This document shows, one piece after another, positions 7,194-15,072 of a stretch of DNA of 15,556 nucleotides. The translations under genes were made by a program, and so were the position numbers. The stretch's first letter is position 1, and each line of letters starts with the position of its first letter. Source of the DNA: Asterionellopsis glacialis (taxonomy: Eukaryota > Bacillariophyta > Plagiogrammaphyceae > Rhaphoneidales > Asterionellopsidaceae); NCBI GenBank assembly GCA_014885115.2, contig WKLE02001938.1, positions 1 through 15,556 of the forward strand, read 5' to 3'. The notes below the pieces were generated by a model. That model was not told where the DNA came from. It saw nothing but the letters and a program-made list of their open reading frames with translations, and did no database searches.

Positions 7194-7717
7194 TGCAGTA
7201 GACAAGTTGCGAGACTCGCGCGATATGTCAATCAACTGTAGTACGGACAGACCGTGATGCAATGACATCACGGACCGGACAGATGTGATGACGTAATGAC
7301 GTCATCACACAGACAGACAAGGTGATGTGATGACGTCATTGAGCGGACAGACGCAAATGTGCAGTGACGCGCTGTGTTCATGCAAATGCTGATGTCACAA
7401 GCGAAGCGTATCAAATTCCACTCCGCAGCAGGAATATGATGCTTCACGCCAGAATATGGTGACGCGCTGACTTGTCACCTTCGATTGGCTGCCTTGGGGA
7501 GTTTGATTCACATGTTAAAACCAAACTCTGTTGGAATTCTAAGTAGATCCATCATAGGATCCCGTACTGCACCAATCAGTTCGAGAAGACGAATTGATGG
7601 ATTGTCGGGTATTTTTAGTAACTACCTAAAATAGCTCATAATTTATTCACTCTAACAAACTTTGATCTATTTTCAATATTTTCACCTTCTTTTTAATATT
7701 GCTGCCAGCATAGTGCA
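7194..7717 (+). repeat. 5' LTR (524 bp)
   Basis: It starts TGCAGTAG and ends CATAGTGCA. The 5' part is rich in TGACG motifs, including two perfect TGACGTCA sites (7297-7304, 7331-7338), TGACGTAA (7289-7296), and TGACATCA and TGATGTCA variants. An inverted CCAAT box (ATTGG) lies at 7484-7488. By hand alignment it is about 92 percent identical to the 3' LTR, with roughly 40 substitutions, mostly transitions. It carries a 12-bp insertion near its end (TTAATATTGCTG) relative to the 3' copy. Confidence 0.93.
7289..7338 (+). promoter_or_regulatory. Cluster of CRE-type TGACGTCA sites in the 5' LTR
   Basis: TGACGTAA, TGACGTCA and TGACGTCA lie within 50 bp, inside repeated CAGAC/GATG units. TGACGTCA is the classic binding site of bZIP (CREB/ATF-type) factors, and TGACGT elements act in CO2/cAMP-responsive diatom promoters. 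A role as the element's enhancer is inferred. The 3' LTR has two perfect sites, at 11610-11617 and 11669-11676. Confidence 0.6.
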
Positions 7718-7750
7718 TAGTGTTAACACTCCACGCAAAAAGCGGTAAGT
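7718..7750 (+). other. Primer-binding region without a standard TGG start; palindrome and splice-donor-like site
   Basis: Most LTR retrotransposons have a tRNA-complementary site starting TGG here. Instead the 5' LTR is followed by a T and the perfect 12-bp palindrome AGTGTTAACACT (7719-7730), then CCACGC. A strong donor-like AGCGGTAAGT ends at 7750. No primer tRNA could be assigned. Confidence 0.45.
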
Positions 7751-7769
7751 TACTATCTAATTTCATTCC

Positions 7770-8188
7770 GATTTTACCCAACCTACCCACTGCCTCCTAT
7801 CCCGCTCAAAATTCCAAGTACAGAAGAACAGAAGCTAGCTAAAGTACAGTATGCCAAAGTTAGCCTGTTATCTAATTCCAAAGATCAAAACTCTGAAGAA
7901 AAGTATACTATGAAGTTCCTGTACTTTAGTCACGGATCTCCTAGGGAACTCCTGGATTGGTTCAATAATCTGGACCAAGTGATTTGCGGTCAACGCATCA
8001 CGACCGGGCCCGCTCACTACTTGATGGCACATGCATTACTATGGGGAGAAGGCCTGCGTGTATTTAACGCAGTGGCTACACAATGCGGTAACGAGACAGT
8101 GGAGCACTTCAAGTTGGTCAGAGATGACCTCAAGAAGCATTTTTTCCCACTTAACGCGCTCATGAAGCAGAAACCAATACTGATGTAG
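7770..8188 (+). pseudogene. Gag remnant (capsid N-terminal region)
   Basis: The first ATG in frame is at 7910, but protein-like text in the same frame (IPLKIPSTEEQKLAKVQYAK) starts upstream without an ATG. The 7910-8188 part reads FLYFSHGSPRELLDWFNNL, then KLVRDDLKKHFFPLNALMKQ, a capsid-like pattern of Ty3/gypsy Gag, which builds the virus-like particle. After MKQK the frame meets TAG at 8186-8188. The next readable text (NTDVEQRYNFNFDTLSIDSD, other frame) belongs to the far end of Gag. The C-terminal capsid and CCHC zinc knuckle are missing, apparently by internal deletion. Confidence 0.65.
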
Positions 8189-8400
8189 AACAACGCTACA
8201 ACTTCAACTTCGATACCTTAAGTATTGATAGTGATGAAGAATGAGATATAACCCCCATAGCAAATAACATAGAAAATCAATTATTTATCTACGAAACGCC
8301 TAATCATCTGTCTTGTAATACTTTCCGGGATTTACATAATCCGAGAAAATGGTCCAAGACTAGACACACTCGTCCAGATGTTAATACGCAAAGGACGTAG
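8172..8400 (+). pseudogene. Gag-Pol linker remnant
   Basis: One frame reads NTDVEQRYNFNFDTLSIDSD, a TGA after DEE, then ITPIANNIENQLFIYETPNH and FRDLHNPRKWSKTRHTRPD up to about 8398, where a frameshift leads into the protease. The function is unknown; a spacer between nucleocapsid and protease is the likely origin. Confidence 0.45.
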
Positions 8401-8770
8401 ACAGAAAACTAAACCACTTAAAGTACTTTTAGACTCTGGCGCTTAAGCCACTATAGTCAATAAGAAATTTTGCAAAAAGCTTAAATGTAAACCCGCACCT
8501 AAGACACTCTGGAAGACTAAGGGCAGATATTTCTCAACCAATCAAAAGGTCCATGCAATATTCAAATTGCCAGAATTTGATGAGCAAAAGGCCATTGAAT
8601 GGGAATGTCATGTCGACGGGACCAAAGGTCAACAATCATATGACATGATAATCAGATGCAAGCTCCTAGAAGAACTAGGTATTATACTCGACTATAAACA
8701 GTGCGTAACGACTTGGGAGGATGCAGAAGTCCCAATGAAATCAACTGATTATGAGATCGAGGAATCGTAC
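8401..8770 (+). pseudogene. Retrotransposon aspartic protease, broken
   Basis: The frame reads KPLKVLLDSGA, with catalytic Asp at 8432-8434, then TAA at 8444-8446 where a Ser codon is expected, then ATIVNKKFCKKLKCKPAPKT. About 70 codons on comes YDMIIRCKLLEELGIILDY, matching the C-terminal half of retropepsins (usual form YDMIIGRDLL). A retropepsin processes Gag-Pol in the particle. The stop next to the catalytic triad abolishes it. The frame after the stop is open on to 9022. Confidence 0.8.
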
Positions 8771-9880
8771 AGTATGCTACAGGAACTAACTGAACCTAAA
8801 CAAGTACGCAAAGCTACTAGTCATATGGACAAGATACTGGCCGCTACTTATGATAAGGCTGATCTAGACAAAGTCATGAGGTTATGCTGGCATCTGCCTC
8901 CTAAGGACAGATCAGCTTTAAATACACTACTTAAAAAGTACAAACCTCTATTTGACGGTACTCTGGGTATGTGGAACATTGACCCAGTTAGTATAGAAAT
9001 AAAAGAAGGCTCCAAACCCTAACACAGAAAAGCCTATCCTTTACCGCACGTATACAACAGACTACTTAGAGAAGAGGTAGACCGGCTTGTGCATATAGGA
9101 GTTCTACGCAAAGTCAACAGGTCCAAATGGGCTGCTCCTAGCTTCCCAGGACTTAAGAAAAATTGACACTATCAGGTTTATTTCTGACTTTAGGAAATTG
9201 AACAAGTGTATCATATGACATCCGTTCCCCATTCCTCATATTCAGGAATTACTTACAAAACTTGAAGGTTTCTCATATGCGTCATCCTTAGACCAAAATA
9301 TGGGATATTATCATATACGATTAGATGCAGATGCTCGTAATCTGTGCACTATTGTACTACCATGGGGAAAGTATGAATACTTACATCTACCCATGAGACT
9401 AGCAAGTTCAGCAGACATTTTCCAAGAGAAGATGAGGGAACTTATGTGTGGACTAGAATTCGTACGCGTGTACATTGATGATCTATTGCTCCTTACGACA
9501 GACAATTTCGAAGATCATTTACACAAGATGGATTTAATACTACAACAACTACCGGAAGCAGGACTTAAAGTCAACACAGAGAAATCCTTCTTTGGGCAAA
9601 CCGAAATGGTTTATCTTGGATTCCACATATGTCACAAGGGCATAAGACCATTAAATCATAAGGTCTCTGCCATACTAAACATAGCACCACCCACGACTAC
9701 TAAGAAGATACGCTCTTTCGTAGGGATGGTTAATTTCTATAAACAAATGTGGATACATAGATCCCATGTACTGGCACCTCTAACTAAGCTACAAGGCAAA
9801 GGGGTTAAGTTCAAATGGGGGAAGGAACAAGAAATAGCCTTTGACAATATAAAGAAGATTGTAGCCAAAGAAGTACTACT
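8771..9880 (+). pseudogene. Reverse transcriptase domain, broken
   Basis: An N-terminal linker runs to TAA at 9020-9022, then AYPLPHVYNRLLREEVDRLV and WAAPSFPGLKKN. A frameshift near 9165 leads to DTIRFISDFRKLNKCII, TGA (9216-9218), HPFPIPHIQELLTKLEGFSY, MGYYHIRLDADARNLCTIVL and the catalytic YIDD box at 9471-9482, followed by the thumb region with FLGxH-like text (YLGFHICHKGIRPL). This enzyme copies element RNA into cDNA. The catalytic Asp pair and the palm Asp in the SDFRKLN/RLD blocks are intact. Two stops and one frameshift make it dead. The order and the LPWGKYEYLHLPMRLASS block are typical of Ty3/gypsy. Confidence 0.92.
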
Positions 9881-10260
9881 GTCCTACCTGGACTTCAACA
9901 AGCCTTTCCACATATATACCATCACCAGTAAATACCAACTATGGGCAGTTATTACTCAAGATGAGAAGCCCATAGTATTCTACAGTAGGAAGCTTAGCGA
10001 TTCTCAAACTAAATATGACACTTGTGATTGTAGAAGTACTTAGAGAATACTGGTACCTCCTACTTGGTCACAAGGTAATTATACATACAGATCACAAGAA
10101 TCTCACCTATGATAAATGTCAAACTGAACGTCACACATGCTGACTATGGTTCGTAGAAGAATTTGCACCCGAATTACGCTATATAAAAGGCAAACATAAA
10201 ATAGTAGCCAATGCGCTCTCCCATCTGGATCTACTAGATCCTGACTCAGAAGCTGTTCCA
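9881..10260 (+). pseudogene. RNase H domain with most catalytic acids lost
   Basis: It reads DFNKPFHIYTITSKYQLWAV, KPIVFYSRKLSDSQTKYDT, then after a short deletion and frameshift near 10023 VEVLREYWYLLLGHKVIIHT, DHKNLTYDKC, TGA (10141-10143), and YIKGKHKIVANALSHLD. RNase H removes the RNA strand during reverse transcription using four acidic residues. The first (usual YTDAS) is Ile here, the Glu of the KELL block is deleted, the Asp of TDHKNL remains, and the last (ADALS) is Asn. Confidence 0.85.
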
Positions 10261-11446
10261 GAATGCTATGTAAACGATGAAGATATGGGGGAAATATACT
10301 GCCTCAATATGCCTCAGCATAGCAATAGTGACAAGGGATTCCCCCTCAGTTACAGCAATATCATTAAACATCAATTAAAGGACAACCAACTCAGACAAGA
10401 CTCACTTAAGAAGAAAGGTTTTGCCAAACGCCTATTTCATGGGGCCAGGAAATCTTACAGCCTTATATACTACAAGAATAAAATATGCGTTCCATCAACC
10501 CTACAGAAATGCACAGTACAATGGTACCACATGTACTTATGTCATTCCGGTAAGACCTGTACCAAAGAGACAATATGACAGCACTTATGGTGGCCCAAAC
10601 TACGCAAACACATAACAACCTACTGCAAAACTTGCCACACCTGTCAACTGAACAAGAGCCAAAGTAAGAAGTACGGACACCTACCTAAAAGGATGTGGAA
10701 GCAACACCATGGGATTGCCTATGTGTAGATCTCAAAGGACATTACACAATCTCAAGAAATGGTCGTAAGGATCTCACCCTACGCTGTGTCACTATGATCA
10801 ACCCAGCTACAGGATGGTTCAAGATTGCTCCTTGGTCAGAAAGGAGCAGTATCAAAATTGCAAAAATAGTAGAACAACAGTGGTTCGCACAATACCCTAA
10901 ACCTACGCAAGTGATGAATACCACATCAAATGCAAACTGATCACTACCTGTAACCCACAGGCAAATGCCATCGTGGAGAGTATACATCAAGTAGTGGGTA
11001 ATATGATACAAACCCACGAGATACAACATAGTACCAAAGAAAAACCCCAGGCCAGTGTACTCGCTGCTGTAGCGTACGCCATACATTCCACTTATCATAC
11101 TACTCTCCAAGCTACGCCTGGCCAGCTAGTTTTTGGTAGAGACATGATATTTAACGTTCAACATGAAGCAAACTGGGAACACATACATAGTAGGAAACAA
11201 GCTAGAATAGCTAGCAATAATCAGCACAAAAATGCTAAGAGAATTGAATATGATTGGAAAGTAGGAGACAAGGCCCTACTAGAAAACAATAAGTCCAATC
11301 CGCGTAAATACAAACGACCACGGGATGGACCATTCATCATTTGTCAAGTACACTGCAATGGTACCGTAACGTTACCATGGGGACCAGTACTCAACAGACT
11401 CAATATTTGTCACGTTAAGCCTTACCACGCTGCCGCTGCTGCATAA
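10261..11446 (+). pseudogene. Integrase domain, broken, with C-terminal GPF-like module
   Basis: The N-terminal zinc domain is complete in HHCC residues (WYHMYLCHSGKTCTKETI, TGA 10576-10578, then WWPKLRKHITTYCKTCHTCQ). After a frameshift near 10690 the core starts with ATPWDCLCVDLKGHYTI, containing the first catalytic Asp. The second block (usual DNGxEF) is missing: PKPTQVMN jumps, with a frame change near 10910, to IKCKLITTCNPQANAIVES, which holds the final Glu. The tail has TPGQLVFGRDMIFNV, DWKVGDKALL and KRPRDGPFIICQV, a GPY/F-type module, ending AAAAA then TAA at 11444-11446. There is no chromodomain. Loss of one of the three D-D-E residues rules out activity. Confidence 0.88.
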
Positions 11447-11457
11447 ACTAGATTGCT

Positions 11458-11472
11458 GGACATGGGGGCAAG
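11458..11472 (+). other. Polypurine tract candidate
   Basis: GGACATGGGGGCAAG lies immediately before the 3' LTR, where plus-strand DNA synthesis is primed. The G-run and position fit, although the tract is interrupted by CAT and C. Confidence 0.6.
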
Positions 11473-11991
11473 TGCAGTAGGTGAGTTGCGAGATTCATGC
11501 GATATGTCAATCAACCATAGTACCGACGGACCATGATGCGATGACGCCACGGACCGGACAGATGTGATGATGTAATGACATCATCACACAGACAGACAAG
11601 GTGACGTGATGACGTCATCGAGCTGACAGACGCAAACATGCAGTGACGCGCTGTGTTCATGCAAATGCTGACGTCACAAGCGAAGCGTATCAAATTCCAC
11701 TCCACAGCAGGAACACGATGTGTCACACCGGAGCATGGTGATGCACCAACTCGGCACCTTCCGATTGGCTGCCTTGGGGAGTTTGATTCACATGTTAAAA
11801 CCAAACTCCATTGGAATCCAAACTCTAAGTAGATCCATCATAGGATCCCGTACTGCACCAATCAGTTCGAGAAGAAGAATTGATGGATTGTCGGGTATTT
11901 TTAGTAACTACCTAAAATAGCTCATAATTTATTCACTCTAACAAACTTTGATCTATTTTCAATATTTTCACCTTCTTTCCAGCATAGTGCA
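11473..11991 (+). repeat. 3' LTR (519 bp)
   Basis: Same ends as the 5' copy (TGCAGTAG...CATAGTGCA). It has an extra 6 bp near 11815 and lacks the 12-bp insertion of the 5' LTR. Perfect TGACGTCA sites lie at 11610-11617 and 11669-11676. Nearly all differences from the 5' LTR fall in the first ~340 bp; the last ~185 bp differ by one substitution plus the two indels. Confidence 0.93.
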
Positions 11992-11996
11992 ACTTC
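11992..11996. repeat. Target site duplication ACTTC (right copy)
   Basis: Identical to 7189-7193 and directly adjacent to the 3' LTR. Confidence 0.9.
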
Positions 11997-12199
11997 ATTG
12001 TAAGAAATTAATTTGGATTCTCTTGCAGCTTTTTCAGCTTGAATCAAAAATAAGTCTTGAAGGTAATGCAATGATTGATAATGATTGATGAAAAGACCAT
12101 CTAGGTTTGGAAGTCATAAAGATTATCACAACAATCAATATCATCCTTGGCAGTGAGCATCTGTAACTCAGGATGATATGCAACACCATACTGCATCAA

Positions 12200-13200
12200 A
12201 ATTTGACTTGTTGCTATTTTTTGTGGAGATCAAATGCCAAGGTTTTCTTCATTGCTGTCAATTAGTTTTGTAATAGTGTTGCCCCCTCCTTTGGATGCAT
12301 TCCAAAGGGAATGTTGATAAGGTATTAGGCAGTCACAGGGTGGTAAAGAAAACTTAACATTCACGTCAGGTCCATTGATGGATCTCCACAATTTAAAATG
12401 ATTCCAAAATGCTTCCTCATCAACTTTGTAGAAACTCATCTCAGTAGACTCCAAAACTGCCATAATAGTGTTTATAGGAACATCTTTCAATGGTCCATAA
12501 GCCCAACTAAGGTGGCGATTGTATAGATAATCAATAATGTCACCATAAGTACTCAACAATTCACTGGGATAGTCAATGTAAACACCAAGCATCAATTTTT
12601 TTGTATTCCCAACAAACAAGACACCAATTCTTGCATCATGAGTATAAACATGATGAAGCAGTTGCAGATCTTCATAATTTCAAGGTATGTACTTCAGAAG
12701 ATCATCATCCATTGCATCAACTCAAATGCACTTTGTTTCATCAATGATTGTGCTTGCATATTGACTTCATTGTTGCTGACTAAAGTTCTCTTCAAAGTTG
12801 CTCCTTTCAGATCATAATATGTTCACAGAGACCCGCCCCTTGACTTTAACAAGTATCTTCTCATCATCATCAGTGATAAGAAGTGCATCAGGAGAGTCTT
12901 TGAGATAAGGTTTCTCTTGATGCATGACTATTCCTGTTCCAAAAATAGCCTTGATTCCAACTCCTTGTTGACCTCCATCATGATTATAAAATTTGTTTAT
13001 GAAAACATCTTCAAGTTCATGTCCAAGTCATGCATACTGTAGTTTTCCTTCCAAATTTTCTTTCTTCTGAGGCTTCATGAATGTTGATTTCAAAAGAGAA
13101 ACAACAAAAGGATCAAGAGGAGGTGCAGCTGAGTTGTTGTTGACAACAGTGTTGGTGTCTGAATTGCATTTGCTACTCACAAGTTTTAGTAAGTGGCATT
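12200..13200 (-). pseudogene. YqaJ/lambda-exonuclease-like nuclease region within the transposase
   Basis: In the minus frame this reads KPQKKENLEGKLQYA, stop, LGHELEDVFINKF (Glu block near 13003-13024), PYLKDSPDALLITDDDEK (Asp block near 12878-12895), ILVKVKGRVS (near 12833-12853), then after stops YEDLQLLHHVYTHDARIGVL (near 12645-12673), FVGNTKKLMLGVYIDYPSEL and WNHFKLWRSI. The order E, SPDxxx, then [E]xK, then a Q-containing helix followed by a hydrophobic strand is that of PD-(D/E)XK nucleases of the YqaJ/lambda exonuclease type. The Glu of the usual ExK is Lys here, which would inactivate it. The assignment is by motif order and not verified. Confidence 0.5.
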
Positions 13201-13325
13201 GTCCTTTGCAACCTTTCTCAGTTCAATAACTTTCATAAATGCAAAATCTCTATCATTGATTGGACAAATGACCCATGAAAGGATCTTCTTTTCAATGGTA
13301 GCAATTGCCTTAGGGGTGGCTGTGT

Positions 13326-14100
13326 TTAGTCTGTGCCTTGAGAATCCATTCTTGGAATGATGTTGTGATTGAGGGCAATGTAAGTATCTTCATCATCTAA
13401 ATCCATTCCAACAATAAGTTGGAACACTTTTTTATTTCTGTCTTCATTGGAAGTGTCTCCAAGGTACCATTTAGAATCTTTAGGGTGTCTTGTGTTTAAA
13501 TCCCACTGTTGACCAAAGGCAGTGGAAGACAGAACCATTGAAACAACTGAAATGTTTCCAGATCTGTAAGCTGTAGCTGACAATTCACCTTCATGAAATT
13601 GTGAAGCTACCATTGGAATATTCGCACATTTTACTTTGTATTTCAACCTCTTGTGGTATGCTGACTTAAAACCATTTGAGGCTATGATTCTTGGCTTGTT
13701 TTTGTAAGCATCACCTCCTTTACCATCATATGATGTGTATGGGAACCATGCACATCTTTTTATGGTCCCATGAACTGCATGAACATCACCACCAGCTTGC
13801 AGTACAAAGTTGTATAGAATGTTCATATTCCAATAACCCCGGTCTGCCATAAATAAAGTGTTTGTTAAGTATCCTGACCAAACACAGATCTTGTTACAAT
13901 CAAAAATTGTCTTTTTCACATTCAAATGCTATTTGGATTGGCACTCCTGTTGCTGTGAGTGCTGTAGTGTGAATTGTAAATCCATGTCTGTTGTCTCTGG
14001 TGTGATGTACTTTGTTAAAACCTTTGCTCATGGTGTTCCCTCCCCAATTATAGTGCAGTTTGTCATCATCAAATGTACCCAAAAAATGAATGTATCTGAA
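13326..14100 (-). pseudogene. DDE catalytic core of the transposase
   Basis: The segment GTFDDDKLHYNWGGN, then KVHHTRDNRHGFTIHTTALT (frame ending at 13900), continues after a one-base shift as ICVWSGYLTNTLFMADRGYW, GTIKRCAWFPYTSYDGKGGD, LSSTAFGQQWDLNTRHPKDS and VGMDLDDEDTYIALNHNI. Asp in FDDD and Asp in MADRGYW are good candidates for the first two catalytic residues of an RNase H-fold transposase; the third is uncertain. The GTxDDDK...ADRGYW pattern is what I associate with transposases annotated as piggyBac-derived in diatoms, from memory only. Confidence 0.55.
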
Positions 14101-14892
14101 TCTGAGACAAACAAGTCTTTCATGTCTCCATTAAAAGAATCGTCAATCTTCATCCAAAAATACTTTTGATTTCTTGATTTGCCACAACTTGTGATTCATT
14201 TCCAGATTAAGCAGTACTCTTTATTTGAAAGGTAAGCATTGGTACAGACACAGTCATCTGTCTCAAGATTGCCATATGTGACTTTGTATTGACTGGATAG
14301 CAGAAGTGTTGCAATGAATCTGCAAAGTGTTTCATAGTTCATGTCAAGATCATTTTCAAAAATTTGAAAAACATCACTTGACTGGTCAAATATCTTTTCA
14401 AAGACTTTGTCAATGTTAGGGCTTGGACCAAGTTTTTCTCTTGCAACTTTTATTTCTTCTTTTGCTTGATTCCAAAGGACAGTTTGTCCTTGATTGAAAT
14501 GAAGAGAGATTATATTATGTTCACCCTCAACATCAATCCAGTCCAAAACCTTCAGAAGATTCACATATGACCATAAAATCTTGTCTTCTTGCTCTTTTGA
14601 AATCCAACAACCACCCCCTTGTCTGTCAGAGGATGGTTGATCAAATTGATTAGTAGTTTCTGCTTCCATGTCTTCATTGTCATGGAAGCTTTCATCATCT
14701 TTGTTTATTTCCAAGGGCAGCATCTTTTGTGCAAAAAGTGAAAGAAGAATAGGATGGTACAGTATCGCAGTGGGAAAATAACAGTCTCAACCATTAAAAA
14801 GAAATTAAAATTTGATATTCCTGAAGTATTTTTGATTTTTTGACCTAACTTTATTCCTAGTTTTGTAAAAAAAGCACTCTTAGTGGAATCCA

Positions 14893-15072
14893 TGTACGTG
14901 TTAATTACTAGTAGAAAATATTCAATATTAGTATGTGAGTTTTACAAGTAAAATGAATCTAACCAGTTAGATTCATTTTACTAGTAAAACTCCATAGTAG
15001 CAAAATGGCACTAACCTGTTAGATTCACTTGCTAAAACGCTAACCGTTAGCGTCATTTCTGCACATGGATAT
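14893..15072. repeat. Right terminal inverted repeat with a series of palindromes
   Basis: Inverted copy of 6092-6262. It contains a near-perfect palindrome at 14937-14992 centred on CTAACCAGTTAG with TTTTACTAGTAAAA-type arms, then CACTAACCTGTTAG (15009-15022), then the perfect palindrome ACGCTAACCGTTAGCGT (15037-15053). It ends with CATGGATAT (15064-15072), the complement of the left outer end. Confidence 0.7.

Larger units (their letters stand above)
7194..11991 (+). mobile_element. Ty3/gypsy-like LTR retrotransposon, full-length but defective (4,798 bp)
   Basis: Two LTRs with TG...CA ends flank an internal region in the order gag, aspartic protease, reverse transcriptase, RNase H, integrase, which is the Ty3/gypsy order. 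A perfect ACTTC duplication flanks the whole. It is inserted antisense in the transposase gene of the surrounding DNA transposon. Every enzymatic domain carries stops, frameshifts or deletions, so mobilisation would need proteins supplied in trans. It resembles elements described in diatoms as GyDi; that name is from memory and not tested. Confidence 0.93.
11997..14723 (-). pseudogene. DDE transposase with nuclease-like region, N-terminal and central parts (upstream half of the split gene)
   Basis: It reads right to left from ATG at 14721-14723. An acidic leader is followed by a helical N-terminal region (about 14196-14660), the DDE core (about 13326-14100), a nuclease-like region (about 12200-13200), and a final stretch AEKAARESKLISYN that ends at the insertion. 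That stretch joins in frame to EVQERARATVLPP at 7193. The full ancestral protein would be about 1,100 residues, much longer than common piggyBac transposases (roughly 600). Lesions include TGA at 14196-14198, frameshifts in T-runs near 14070 and 13908, another near 13340, and several TGA/TAG stops between 12200 and 13200. Stops are mostly TGA. Superfamily assignment (piggyBac-like or a relative) is tentative. Confidence 0.65.
6092..15072 (-). mobile_element. DNA transposon with palindromic terminal inverted repeats, interrupted by an LTR retrotransposon
   Basis: The left (6092-6262) and right (14893-15072) segments are inverted copies of each other and bracket a minus-strand transposase pseudogene. 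Without the nested retrotransposon the element would be about 4.2 kb. The best-conserved shared block, CATTTTGCTACTATGGAG, leads into a 56-57 bp palindrome on each side. I could not settle the exact outer ends or find a target duplication. There is no TTAA at either end as drawn, which weakens a strict piggyBac assignment although the transposase looks piggyBac-like in style. The element is CpG-poor and full of stops, so it is old. Confidence 0.7.

Noticed and set aside
10742..11110. 122-codon minus-strand frame in the integrase region
   Set aside because: It is a shadow of the integrase coding strand, which has clear family text.
11250..11446. Chromodomain at the integrase C-terminus
   Set aside because: The sequence ends shortly after the GPF-like module with KPYHAAAAA; there is no room for a chromodomain.
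11511..11804. Open frame antisense to the 3' LTR
   Set aside because: It lies wholly inside the LTR and has no protein-like features.
14956..15053. CTAACC units as degenerate telomere repeats
   Set aside because: They are not tandem and always form palindromes with GTTAG; they belong to the transposon ends.
6092..15072. TTAA target duplication proving a piggyBac element
   Set aside because: I found no TTAA at either end of the inverted repeats as drawn, so piggyBac membership is only suggested by the transposase.
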